Assembly: GCF_050176255.1 (NCBI RefSeq)
Contig: NZ_JBFXIE010000005.1
Strand: one strand, 5' to 3'
From: JBFXIE01 sp050176255
Lineage (GTDB): Bacteria; Pseudomonadota; Gammaproteobacteria; Burkholderiales; Burkholderiaceae_C
Length of the DNA stretch: 64,000 bases
Position 1 is the stretch's first letter; every line of letters starts with the position of its first letter. The notes beneath the pieces are model-generated. The model saw nothing but the letters and a program-made list of their open reading frames with translations, did not search any database and was not told the origin of the DNA. This document shows positions 44,998 through 52,808 of the stretch, piece by piece. The translations under genes were made by a program, and so were the position numbers.

Positions 44998-46017
44998 GTG
45001 AAACACATTATAGGGGGCAAACCGGCCGCAGGCCGCGCCCCGATTGACGCCCCGGCTGCCCGTATCGTCGAGGTCGATGCCGAGTCCGCAGGCCAGCGGC
45101 TTGACAACTTTCTGATACGCCACTTGAAGGGTGTGCCCAAGACGCATGTCTATCGCATCATCCGCAGCGGTGAGGTGCGCCTGAACAAGGGCCGCACCAG
45201 TGCCGACGCGCGCGTGGCCGCCGGCGACCTGGTGCGCCTGCCGCCCGTGCGCGTGTCCGAGAGGGTGCAGGACAAGGCTGAGCGCCCCGCGCCCGCGCGT
45301 GAATTCCCCGCCTTGCTGGAAGACGAGCACCTGATCGCCATTGACAAGCCCGCGGGGGTGGCCGTGCACGGCGGCAGCGGCGTGAGCTTTGGCGTGATCG
45401 AGCAATTGCGCCAGGCGCGGCCCCAGGCCAAGTACCTGGAGCTGGTGCACCGGCTGGACCGCGAGACCTCGGGCATCCTGCTGGTGGCCAAAAAGCGCAG
45501 CGCGCTCACGCATTTGCAGGACCAGTTCCGCGGGCGCGAGACGGGCAAGACCTATCTGGCGCTGGTCGCCGGGCAGTGGCCCGCCAACAGGAAGGTGATC
45601 GACACGCCGCTGCACAAATACCTGCAGGAAGACGGCGAGCGCCGCGTGCGCGTGACCACGCCCGATGATCCGGACGGCATGCGCTCCATCACCCTGGTCA
45701 AGGTGCGCAGCCAGATCGCCCCGCGCCCCCTGCAGGGACTGCCGGCGATGAGTCTGCTGGAGGTCACCATCAAGACCGGGCGCACGCACCAGATCCGCGT
45801 GCACCTGTCATCGCAGGGCCACCCGATCGCGGGGGATGACAAATACGGCGACTTCGAACTGAACAAGCGCTTGAACAAACAAGGCCTCAGGCGCATGTTT
45901 CTTCACGCGTGGCGGCTACAGTTTGACCACCCGGCCAGCGGCGAGCGCCTTGAGCTGCGCGCCGAGCTGCCGCCCGAGCTGACTGCCTTCCTCTCTGATG
46001 ACCCCGCACATGCCTGA
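44998..46017 (+). CDS. rluC: 23S rRNA pseudouridine synthase, RluC type
   Basis: A 339-residue enzyme with an N-terminal S4 RNA-binding domain (about 25-85, GQRLDNFLIRHLKGVPKTHV) and the RluA-family catalytic domain. The catalytic Asp lies in LVHRLDRETSGILLVAKK, and the KTGRTHQIRVHLSSQGHPIA signature is intact. RluC modifies U955, U2504 and U2580 of 23S rRNA in E. coli. The start is GTG at 44998. Divergence from rne and the close gph gene downstream repeat a conserved order. Confidence 0.94.
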   Translation: MKHIIGGKPAAGRAPIDAPAARIVEVDAESAGQRLDNFLIRHLKGVPKTHVYRIIRSGEVRLNKGRTSADARVAAGDLVRLPPVRVSERVQDKAERPAPAREFPALLEDEHLIAIDKPAGVAVHGGSGVSFGVIEQLRQARPQAKYLELVHRLDRETSGILLVAKKRSALTHLQDQFRGRETGKTYLALVAGQWPANRKVIDTPLHKYLQEDGERRVRVTTPDDPDGMRSITLVKVRSQIAPRPLQGLPAMSLLEVTIKTGRTHQIRVHLSSQGHPIAGDDKYGDFELNKRLNKQGLRRMFLHAWRLQFDHPASGERLELRAELPPELTAFLSDDPAHA

Positions 46018-46690
46018 AGAAACCTTCCGCACAAGCCCGCGCCGCTTCGATCTCATTGCCTTCGACTGGGACGGCACGCTGTTCGACTCCACCGCCATCA
46101 TCGTGCGCAGCATCCAGGATGCGGTGCGCGACCTTGGCGGCACCGTGCCCACCGATGAAGCCGCCGCCTGGGTGATCGGCATGGCGCTGCCCCAGGCCCT
46201 GGCCCATGCCGCGCCCGACGTGCCGCGCGAGCGCCACACCGAGCTGGGTAACCGCTACCGCTACCACTACCTCAAGCGCCAGGACGACGTAAGCCTGTTT
46301 GACGGCGTGCTGCCCATGCTGGAGGGCCTGCGCGATCGCGGCCACCTGCTGGCCGTGGCCACTGGCAAAAGCCGCCGCGGGCTGGATCAGGTGCTGCAAA
46401 TGGTGCAGCTGCGCGGCATGTTCCACGGCTCGCGCACGGCCGACGAGACCGCCGGCAAGCCGCACCCGCTGATGCTGCAAGAGCTGATGGCCGAGTTTGA
46501 CGTGCCGCCCGAGCGCCTGTTGATGATTGGCGACACCACGCACGACCTGGAGATGGCCCGCGCCGCCGGCTGCGCCAGTGTGGGCGTGGGCTACGGCGCG
46601 CACAGCACGCAGGGCTTCGAGGCACTGGGCCCCCTGTGCGTGGCATCGTCCGTGGCCGAGCTGCATCGCTGGCTGCTGCAGCACGCCTGA
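45998..46690 (+). CDS. gph: HAD-family hydrolase (phosphoglycolate phosphatase-like)
   Basis: A 230-residue haloacid dehalogenase-type phosphatase. Motif I is FDWDGTLFDS, motif II lies around VATGKSRRGL, and motif III/IV is GKPHP followed by MIGDTTHDLEMARAAG. The cap domain lies between about 25 and 90. It probably dephosphorylates phosphoglycolate or a similar metabolite. It overlaps the end of rluC by 20 bp if the first ATG is used (a second ATG is at 46010), so translation is coupled. The exact substrate is uncertain. Confidence 0.88.
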   Translation: MTPHMPEETFRTSPRRFDLIAFDWDGTLFDSTAIIVRSIQDAVRDLGGTVPTDEAAAWVIGMALPQALAHAAPDVPRERHTELGNRYRYHYLKRQDDVSLFDGVLPMLEGLRDRGHLLAVATGKSRRGLDQVLQMVQLRGMFHGSRTADETAGKPHPLMLQELMAEFDVPPERLLMIGDTTHDLEMARAAGCASVGVGYGAHSTQGFEALGPLCVASSVAELHRWLLQHA

Positions 46691-47091
46691 TGAATGCGCC
46701 AGTGTCCGCACCCGTAGCCGCGCCAATGCCGCGGCACATTCCCCTGTGCCCTGCCGATGCCTTGGTGAACGGCGGCCGCGCCGTGGCCTTCGATGTGCGC
46801 TATTGCGGCCAGGTTTGCCGCGCCTTCGCCATTCGCTACCGGGGCCGGGCGTACGCCTACCTGAACCGCTGCACCCATGTGCCCATCGAGATGGACTACC
46901 AGGAAGGCCAGTTTTTTGACGACACCGGCAGCTGGCTGCTGTGCGCCACCCACGGCGCGGCCTATCAGCCCGACACCGGCGCCTGCGCGGGCGGGCCCTG
47001 CCGCGGTGGCCTGGTGCAGATTGCCCTGACTGAAGAGGGCGACATGGTGCACTGGCATACTGCCGCCCACCTGCACACCGTAGAGTTCTGA
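46690..47091 (+). CDS. Rieske [2Fe-2S] domain protein, small
   Basis: A 133-residue protein made of one Rieske domain. The cluster ligands are CTH in LNRCTHVPIE and CATHG in LLCATHGAAY. It resembles ferredoxin components or small Rieske proteins of unknown partner. The ATG overlaps the gph stop codon by one base (TGATG), and sppA follows five bases after its stop, so all four genes from rluC are one translationally coupled unit. Confidence 0.9.
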   Translation: MNAPVSAPVAAPMPRHIPLCPADALVNGGRAVAFDVRYCGQVCRAFAIRYRGRAYAYLNRCTHVPIEMDYQEGQFFDDTGSWLLCATHGAAYQPDTGACAGGPCRGGLVQIALTEEGDMVHWHTAAHLHTVEF

Positions 47092-47095
47092 CCCC

Positions 47096-48142
47096 ATGAC
47101 CGAGCCCACCCGCACCGAACCCGCCGGATCAGGCATGAATCCGCCTCCAGCGCCCGATCTATGGGCGCAAAATGCTACAAAAAAAGAAGCACTAAAGGCC
47201 GCGTCTGGCGCCCCGGGCTGGGAGCGCGAGGTGATCGAAAAGATCGTCCTGGGCACGCTGGCCGAGCAGCGCGCGGCCCGGCGCTGGCGCAATTTCTGGC
47301 GACTGACCTGGATCGCGGTGGTAGCGCTGGTGATCTGGATGGCCATCTCGCGCGACATGACCGCCGCCAGCAAAAGTGCGCCGCACACGGCGGTCGTGGA
47401 TGTGAAGGGCGAAATCGCCGCGGGCGCTGAGGCCAGCGCCGAGTTCGTCGTGGCCGCGATGCGCAGTGCGTTTGAGGACTCGGGCTCGCAGGCCGTGGTG
47501 CTACTGATCAACTCGCCCGGCGGCAGCCCCGTGCAGGCGGGCATCATCAACGACGAAATCCACCGCCTGAAGGCCAAGTACAACAAGCCCGTGTATGCCG
47601 TGGTCGAAGAAACCTGCGCATCGGCCGCCTATTACATCGCCGCGGCGGCGGACGGTATTTATGTGGACAAGGCCAGTATCGTGGGCAGCATCGGCGTGCT
47701 GATGGACGGTTTCGGCTTCACCGGCACCATGGAAAAACTGGGCGTGGAGCGCCGCCTGCTCACTGCCGGCGAAAACAAAGGCTTTCTCGACCCGTTCAGC
47801 CCCCAGACCGAGGGGCAGCGCGTTTATGCGCAGCAGATGCTGGATCAGATTCACCAGCAGTTCATCACCGTGGTCAAGCAAGGCCGGGGCGATCGCCTCA
47901 AGGCCACGCCTGAAACCTTCAGCGGCTTGTTCTGGACTGGCCAGCAGGCGGTGGAGATGGGGCTGGCCGACCAGCTGGGCAGCCTGGACTACGTGGCGCG
48001 CGAGGTGGTCAAGGCCGAAGATGTGATCGACTACACCCGCCGCGACAACGTGGCCGAGCGGCTGGCCAAGAAGTTTGGCGCTGCCGTGGGCATGGGCGCC
48101 ATCAAGGGCCTGGCGGCCGTGCAGCTGCCGCAGTTGCGCTGA
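47096..48142 (+). CDS. S49-family signal peptide peptidase (SppA/SohB-like)
   Basis: A 348-residue membrane-anchored serine peptidase. One helix (about 75-97, FWRLTWIAVVALVIWMAI) precedes the ClpP-like periplasmic domain. The catalytic Ser is in ETCASAAYYIAAAA and the Lys is the Lys of VYVDKASIVGSIGVLMD or the nearby equivalent. NSPGGS is also present. The family clears cleaved signal peptides from the membrane. A truncated repeat copy (47174-47200) encodes part of the variable N-terminal tail (NATKKEALKAA). It ends the rluC operon. Confidence 0.92.
   Translation: MTEPTRTEPAGSGMNPPPAPDLWAQNATKKEALKAASGAPGWEREVIEKIVLGTLAEQRAARRWRNFWRLTWIAVVALVIWMAISRDMTAASKSAPHTAVVDVKGEIAAGAEASAEFVVAAMRSAFEDSGSQAVVLLINSPGGSPVQAGIINDEIHRLKAKYNKPVYAVVEETCASAAYYIAAAADGIYVDKASIVGSIGVLMDGFGFTGTMEKLGVERRLLTAGENKGFLDPFSPQTEGQRVYAQQMLDQIHQQFITVVKQGRGDRLKATPETFSGLFWTGQQAVEMGLADQLGSLDYVAREVVKAEDVIDYTRRDNVAERLAKKFGAAVGMGAIKGLAAVQLPQLR
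47174..47200 (-). repeat. dispersed palindromic repeat, copy 11 (internally deleted, inside the S49 peptidase gene)
   Basis: GCTACAAAAAAAGAAGCACT followed by AAAGGCC retains the outer GCTAC and the AAGCGCTAAAGGCC-like right side seen in copy 7, but the middle box is missing. It is in frame within the disordered N-terminal tail of the peptidase. Confidence 0.6.
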
Positions 48143-48153
48143 CGGCGCGGCAC

Positions 48154-48214
48154 TATTGGCCAAATAAGCCCTTGGCCCTTGTAAAACCTGCGCTAAAAGC
48201 TATTTTTTTGATAG
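48154..48214 (+). repeat. dispersed palindromic repeat, copy 12 (between convergent genes)
   Basis: TTGGCCAAATAAGCCCTTGG, CCCTTGTAAAACCTGCGCTA and AAAGCTATTTTTTTGATAGC match the plus orientation with diverged boxes. It lies between the ends of the S49 peptidase gene and the methyltransferase gene. The AAAGCTATTTTTTTGATAGC stem and T-run could terminate transcription of the peptidase operon. Confidence 0.72.
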
Positions 48215-48278
48215 CGTACGGGCGCGCATTTAGCGGCTTTGACGGGCCTGTGGAGCCCTCAGGCACCTTCGCACACCG

Positions 48279-49091
48279 TCAGACGCCGACGGCAAACACC
48301 GTGGGCACGCGGTTGTCTGGCGCCGCCGCGGCCTGGCGCCATTCGCGCACCGTGTGGCTGGCGACATGGGCTCCCTCTAGCGTAAGGCCACTGGCGCGCG
48401 CCACCCGGGTTTGCGGCTGCAGCGTCTGCAGCATGGCTTGCCACAGCGCGGCGTTGCGGTAGGGGGTCTCGATGAACAGCTGGGTCTGCCCCTGTTTTTG
48501 GGCCAGCGCCTCCAGCTCGCGCAGGCGCTTGCTGCGCTCGCCGGCGTCCTGCGGCAGGTAGCCCACAAAGGCAAAGTTCTGGCCGTTGAGCCCGCTGGCC
48601 GCCAGTGCCAGCAGCAGCGACACCGGCCCCACCAGCGGCACCACGCGCAGGCCCAGGTCGTGCGCAGCGCGCACCACCGAACTGCCTGGGTCGGCGACGG
48701 CGGGCATGCCGGCTTCGCTGACCAGTCCCACGTCATGGCCCGCCAGAGCCGGCGCCAGCAGCGGGCGGGCGTCAAAGGGCGCATGCCCGCGCACGCCGTG
48801 GTCGCCTTTTTTGTGCACCTCGCGCGGCAGTTCAGTGATCTGCTGGGCCTGCAGCGGCGCGGCCAGCGGGTGCAGAGCGTCCACGCGCTTGAGGTAGGCG
48901 CGGCAGCTTTTGGCGCTTTCGCAGATCCAGTGGGTGATTTGCGCGGCCCGTCGCAGCGTGCCGTCAGGCAGCACTTGGGTCAGGGCAGCCTCGCTGTCGC
49001 AGCCAAAGTCCAGCGGCGCAGGCACCAGATAGAGGCTGCCCTTCGCGCTTGGCTGCGCGCTGGTCGCAGGAGCTGTGGTGGCTTCGCTCAT
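48279..49091 (-). CDS. SAM-dependent methyltransferase, RsmI-like tetrapyrrole methylase fold
   Basis: A 270-residue protein of the RsmI/tetrapyrrole methylase superfamily. The SAM-binding segments are VGLVSEAGMPAVADPGSSVV and VVPLVGPVSLLLALAASGL, where RsmI has SDAGTP and GPC. ITHWICESAKSCRAYLKR replaces the RsmI N-terminal motif. These differences mark it as a paralogue rather than RsmI itself, so 16S rRNA methylation is not certain. It overlaps maf by four bases (ATGA-type coupling). Confidence 0.85.
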   Translation of the reverse strand: MSEATTAPATSAQPSAKGSLYLVPAPLDFGCDSEAALTQVLPDGTLRRAAQITHWICESAKSCRAYLKRVDALHPLAAPLQAQQITELPREVHKKGDHGVRGHAPFDARPLLAPALAGHDVGLVSEAGMPAVADPGSSVVRAAHDLGLRVVPLVGPVSLLLALAASGLNGQNFAFVGYLPQDAGERSKRLRELEALAQKQGQTQLFIETPYRNAALWQAMLQTLQPQTRVARASGLTLEGAHVASHTVREWRQAAAAPDNRVPTVFAVGV

Positions 49092-49687
49092 GGCAGCACC
49101 AGCCCTGCGGCGCGCAGCATGCGGCAGGTGCGAATCAAAGGCAGGCCGACCAGGGCGGTGGGGTCGTCGCTGTCGATGGCGTCCAGCAGCGCAATGCCCA
49201 GCCCCTCGCTCTTGGCGCTGCCGGCGCAGTCGTAGGGCTGCTCGGCGCGCAGATAGCGCTCGATCTCGTCATGCGACAGGTCGCGAAAGCGCACGCTCAC
49301 CGGTGCCAGATCAACCTGCTCGAAACCACTGGCCTGGCAGACCACGGCCACAGCGGTGTGAAACACCACGGTGTGGCCGCTCATCAACTGCAGCTGCGCC
49401 ACGGCGCGCTCGTGCGTGCCGGGCTTGCCCAGGGCGTGGCCAGCCAGGTCGGCTACCTGGTCGGAGCCGATCACCACCGCCTCGGGGTGCAGGGCAGCAA
49501 CGGCGCGCGCCTTGGCCAGCGCCAGGCGCAACGCCAGCGCGCGCGGGGCTTCGTGCAGCAGCGGGGTTTCGTCCACGGCCGGGGCGGCCACATCAAAAGG
49601 CAGGCCCAGGCGGGCCAGGAGTTCGCGCCGGTAGCGCGAGGTCGATCCCAATACCAGGGAGCGCGGGAGGGTGGAGGATGGGGGCAT
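49088..49687 (-). CDS. maf: Maf-family nucleotide pyrophosphatase (YceF-like)
   Basis: A 199-residue house-cleaning NTP pyrophosphatase. The N-terminus LVLGSTSRYRRELLARLGLP has the conserved GS/TS-R-R motif. Others are VDETP and GSDQVADLAG, with the catalytic Asp/Gln. The subtype looks like YceF, which acts on m7GTP. Its ATG is 26 bp from the divergent yceD ATG, so the two share a very short promoter region. This maf-yceD-rpmF pairing is the conserved bacterial order. Confidence 0.92.
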   Translation of the reverse strand: MPPSSTLPRSLVLGSTSRYRRELLARLGLPFDVAAPAVDETPLLHEAPRALALRLALAKARAVAALHPEAVVIGSDQVADLAGHALGKPGTHERAVAQLQLMSGHTVVFHTAVAVVCQASGFEQVDLAPVSVRFRDLSHDEIERYLRAEQPYDCAGSAKSEGLGIALLDAIDSDDPTALVGLPLIRTCRMLRAAGLVLP

Positions 49688-49713
49688 GTATCGATTCTCT
49701 TACACTGCCCGCC

Positions 49714-50265
49714 ATGACCAAGGAACATTCCCCCGACCGGCTCGACGTCAAGGCCTTCGCGCAGGCCGGCGCCCACCTGTCCGGTCATGAAACACTGCTC
49801 AAGTACAAGCGGCTGGCCGAAGAGGCCCAGGGCCTGCATCCCGACCTGCGCGTGGATTGGTCCGCCGACGGCGAGATGCGCGCCACGCATGGCGTGGAGG
49901 GCGAGATCTGGCTGCGCCTGACTGCCACGGCCACGCTGCCCATGACTTGCCAGCGCTGCCTGCAGCCGGTGGACGTGCCGCTGGAGGTGGATCGAGAGTT
50001 CCGCTTCGTGGCTGACGAGGCCACGGCCGAGGCGCTCGACACCGACAGCGAAGAGGATCTGCTGGCGCTGAGCCGTGAGTTTGATCTGCGAGAGTTGATC
50101 GAAGACGAGCTGCTGATGGCCCTGCCCGTGGTGCCGCGCCATGACGAGTGCCCGACCCCGGTCACGCTGGCGTCAAGAGACGAGGATTTCGAGCAGGCCA
50201 GCGCCGAAAAGCCCAACCCTTTCGCCGCGCTGGCTGGCCTGCGAAAGGACACACCAGGCGCCTGA
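49714..50265 (+). CDS. yceD: YceD family protein (DUF177, 23S rRNA accumulation)
   Basis: A 183-residue soluble protein. The DUF177 core MTCQRCLQPVDVPLEVDREF contains the CxxC pair. An acidic stretch (TDSEEDLLALSREFDLRELI) and a C-terminal segment with the second conserved Cys (HDECPTP) follow. YceD homologues are needed for normal 23S rRNA levels and nearly always precede rpmF, as here. The rpmF start is 139 bp downstream. Confidence 0.9.
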   Translation: MTKEHSPDRLDVKAFAQAGAHLSGHETLLKYKRLAEEAQGLHPDLRVDWSADGEMRATHGVEGEIWLRLTATATLPMTCQRCLQPVDVPLEVDREFRFVADEATAEALDTDSEEDLLALSREFDLRELIEDELLMALPVVPRHDECPTPVTLASRDEDFEQASAEKPNPFAALAGLRKDTPGA

Positions 50266-50314
50266 CGCCCATCGCTGCGATTGCAGCGCGCGAAGGGGTG
50301 CAGCCGGTTTGAGC

Positions 50315-50320
50315 TATACT
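50315..50320 (+). promoter_or_regulatory. possible -10 element upstream of rpmF
   Basis: TATACT at 50315-50320, 85 bp before the rpmF ATG, is close to the sigma-70 -10 consensus. No good -35 hexamer is at the right spacing, so this rests on one half-site and position. Confidence 0.35.
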
Positions 50321-50404
50321 TGCGGGCTTCGCGCGAATCCCCTCGTGTCTTTAGTGGGTTGAATCGCGTTTTCCACTCACCTTTCAAGACCCTAGGAGCC
50401 GATC

Positions 50405-50587
50405 ATGGCTGTTCAGCAAAACAAGAAGTCCCCCTCCAAGCGTGGCATGCACCGTTCGCACAATGCCCTGACGGTGCCTGGTACCGCAGTTGAGCCCACC
50501 ACTGGCGAGATTCACCTGCGTCACCACATCACCCCCAACGGCTTTTACCGCGGCCGCCAGGTGCTGAAGAACAAGTCTGAAGCCTGA
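50405..50587 (+). CDS. rpmF: 50S ribosomal protein L32
   Basis: A 60-residue basic protein: MAVQQNKKSPSKRGMHRSHN, then TGEIHLRHHITPNGFYRGRQ and VLKNKSEA. This is L32 of the zinc-free type, lacking the CxxC pairs of some homologues. The ATG follows CTAGGAGCC. It precedes plsX, as in most bacteria, but an intrinsic terminator lies between them. Confidence 0.96.
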   Translation: MAVQQNKKSPSKRGMHRSHNALTVPGTAVEPTTGEIHLRHHITPNGFYRGRQVLKNKSEA

Positions 50588-50608
50588 CTCCAGGCTGCGT
50601 AACCTTCG

Positions 50609-50643
50609 GGCCCGCTGCTACAAGAAAAGTAGCGCGGGCCTTT
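50609..50643 (+). terminator. Rho-independent terminator after rpmF
   Basis: GGCCCGC (50609-50615), T, GCTAC (50617-50621), loop AAGAAAA, GTAGC, GCGGGCC and then TTT. The inner stem GCTAC-aagaaaa-GTAGC is the same as the terminal stem of the dispersed repeats (compare 44645-44661), so the terminator may be derived from a repeat end. Confidence 0.88.
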
Positions 50644-50716
50644 GTCGTTTTGTCGCGTTCCAGGCTGACGCATTTCCCTTCACCTAACGGCCGCCGGACG
50701 GCCCGACTATCTGCTG

Positions 50717-51748
50717 ATGATCACACTGGCTGTTGACTGCATGGGGGGCGATCATGGCCCCGGCGTCACGCTTCCCGCGTGCCGCCAGTTCCTCGAGCAT
50801 CACCCCGACGCTCGCCTGATCCTGGTGGGTGGGCAGGACAACGTCAAGGCGCTGATGCATGAACGCATCGTGCATGTGGTGGCGTCCGAGGTCGTCACCA
50901 TGGACGACGCCGTCGAGGTTGCGCTGCGCCGCAAGAAGGATTCGTCCATGCGCGTGGCCATACAGCAGGTGAAGGACGGGGCCGCGCAGGCTGCTATTTC
51001 GGCGGGCAACACTGGCGCGCTGATGGCCATCGCGCGCTATCTGCTCAAGACGCTGGACGGTATCGACCGCCCCGCCATTGCTACCCAAATGCCCAACGCC
51101 CAGGGTGGGGCGACTACGGTGCTGGATCTGGGGGCGAACGTCGATTGTTCGGCCGAGCATTTGTTGCAGTTCGCTGTCATGGGTTCGGCGCTGGTGTCGG
51201 TGTTGCAAGACCGCGAAGAGCCGTCGGTGGGCTTGCTCAATATTGGCGAAGAGGTCATCAAGGGCAACGACGTCATCAAGAAAGCTGGCGAACTGCTGCG
51301 TTCTGCTTCCAAATCCGGCGATTTGAACTTTTATGGCAATGTCGAGGGCAATGACATATTCAAAGGCACCGTGGACATTGTGGTGTGTGACGGTTTTGTG
51401 GGGAACGTCGCCCTCAAGGCGAGCGAGGGCGTCGCGTCGATGATTGCTGGTGCCCTCAAGCAAGAGTTTTCTCGCAGCATTTTTACGAAAATGGCCGCGA
51501 TCGTCGCTTATCCGGTTCTTTCTGCGCTCATGCGGCGCATGGATCACCGCCGTTACAACGGCGCGGCTTTGCTGGGCCTGCGGGGGTTGGTGTTCAAGAG
51601 CCACGGGTCAGCCGATGCGCTGGCCTTCGAGCAGGCTTTGATCCGGGCGTATGATGCGGCCCGCAACAACCTGCTCGACCGCGTCCGCATGCGGGTGGCG
51701 CATGCGGCGCCGCTGCTGGCTGGCCCGGATGCGCAGCCTGCTCCCTGA
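50717..51748 (+). CDS. plsX: phosphate acyltransferase PlsX
   Basis: A 343-residue peripheral membrane enzyme that converts acyl-ACP to acyl-phosphate for phospholipid synthesis. The N-terminus MITLAVDCMGGDHGPGVTLP is the family signature, followed by SAGNTGALMAIARYLLKTLD and VVCDGFVGNVALKASEGVAS. Length is normal. It lies between rpmF and fabH in the conserved cluster; fabH follows after 24 bp. Confidence 0.95.
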   Translation: MITLAVDCMGGDHGPGVTLPACRQFLEHHPDARLILVGGQDNVKALMHERIVHVVASEVVTMDDAVEVALRRKKDSSMRVAIQQVKDGAAQAAISAGNTGALMAIARYLLKTLDGIDRPAIATQMPNAQGGATTVLDLGANVDCSAEHLLQFAVMGSALVSVLQDREEPSVGLLNIGEEVIKGNDVIKKAGELLRSASKSGDLNFYGNVEGNDIFKGTVDIVVCDGFVGNVALKASEGVASMIAGALKQEFSRSIFTKMAAIVAYPVLSALMRRMDHRRYNGAALLGLRGLVFKSHGSADALAFEQALIRAYDAARNNLLDRVRMRVAHAAPLLAGPDAQPAP

Positions 51749-51772
51749 CTGGTCGCGCTCCTATCTACCTTG

Positions 51773-52750
51773 ATGACACGCTATTCACGCATTACCGGCA
51801 CCGGCAGCTACCTGCCGCCGCGCCGGGTAACCAATGATGATCTGGTGGCCCAGCTGGCGCAGCAGGGCATCGAGACCTCCGATGAGTGGATTGTGGAGCG
51901 CACGGGCATCCGCGCTCGCCACTTTGCCGAGCGCGAGGTCGCCAGCAGCGACCTGGCGCTGGAGGCTTCGTGCCGCGCGCTGCAGGCGGCTGGTTGCCAG
52001 GCGCAGGATCTTGACCTGATCATCGTCGCCACATCCACGCCGGACATGGTGTTTCCGTCCACAGCGTGCATTTTGCAAAACAAGCTGGGGGCAAATGGTT
52101 GTCCGGCTTTCGATGTGCAGGCGGTGTGCAGCGGGTTCGTGTACGCGCTGACGGTGGCCGACGCGATGATCCGCTCGGGCGGCGCCCGCCGTGCCTTGGT
52201 GGTGGGGGCCGAGGTGTTCAGCCGCATTCTGGACTTCAAGGATCGCACCACTTGCGTGCTGTTCGGTGACGGGGCGGGCGCCGTGGTGCTGGAGGCTTCC
52301 GACACTCCCGGCATTCTGGCCAGCGACCTGCATGCCGATGGCAGCCATGTCGGCATATTGTGCGTGCCGGGCAATGTCTATGGCGGGCAGGTTCTGGGCG
52401 ACCCGTTGCTCAAGATGGACGGCCAGGCCGTGTTCAAGCTGGCCGTTGGCGTGCTGGAAAAAGCTGCGCGCGCCACGCTGGACAAGGCTGGGATGACCGA
52501 CGCCGATATCGACTGGCTGATTCCCCACCAAGCCAACATCCGCATCATGCAAAGCACGGCGCGCAAACTGAAGCTGTCGATGGACAAGGTGGTGGTCACG
52601 GTGGATCAGCATGGCAATACGTCGGCTGCCTCGATTCCGTTGGCGTTGGATCACGGCGTGCGCAGTGGTCAGGTCAAGCCGGGCCAAACGGTGTTGCTTG
52701 AGGGCGTTGGCGGCGGTTTTACCTGGGGCGCTGTGCTCTTGAAAATGTAG
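51773..52750 (+). CDS. fabH: 3-oxoacyl-ACP synthase III
   Basis: A 325-residue condensing enzyme that starts fatty acid synthesis from acetyl-CoA and malonyl-ACP. The catalytic triad is Cys in DVQAVCSGFVYAL, His in WLIPHQANIRI and Asn in QHGNTSAASIP. The protein starts MTRYSRITGTGSYLPPRRVT. Its last codon and the TAG stop lie inside a dispersed repeat copy (52742-52793), so the reading frame end may have been remodelled by the repeat without loss of the core fold. Confidence 0.95.
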   Translation: MTRYSRITGTGSYLPPRRVTNDDLVAQLAQQGIETSDEWIVERTGIRARHFAEREVASSDLALEASCRALQAAGCQAQDLDLIIVATSTPDMVFPSTACILQNKLGANGCPAFDVQAVCSGFVYALTVADAMIRSGGARRALVVGAEVFSRILDFKDRTTCVLFGDGAGAVVLEASDTPGILASDLHADGSHVGILCVPGNVYGGQVLGDPLLKMDGQAVFKLAVGVLEKAARATLDKAGMTDADIDWLIPHQANIRIMQSTARKLKLSMDKVVVTVDQHGNTSAASIPLALDHGVRSGQVKPGQTVLLEGVGGGFTWGAVLLKM

Positions 52751-52793
52751 CTGAAAGCGCCTGATTCCAAAGGGCTGAAGCTATTTTTGATGC
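52742..52793 (-). repeat. dispersed palindromic repeat, copy 13 (supplies the fabH stop codon)
   Basis: AAAATGTAGCTGAAAGCGCC, TGATTCCAAAGGGCTGAAGC and TATTTTTGATG match the reverse orientation with diverged boxes. It covers the end of fabH and most of the 58-bp gap to fabD. Confidence 0.68.
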
Positions 52794-52808
52794 ATAACTG
52801 ATAAGAAC

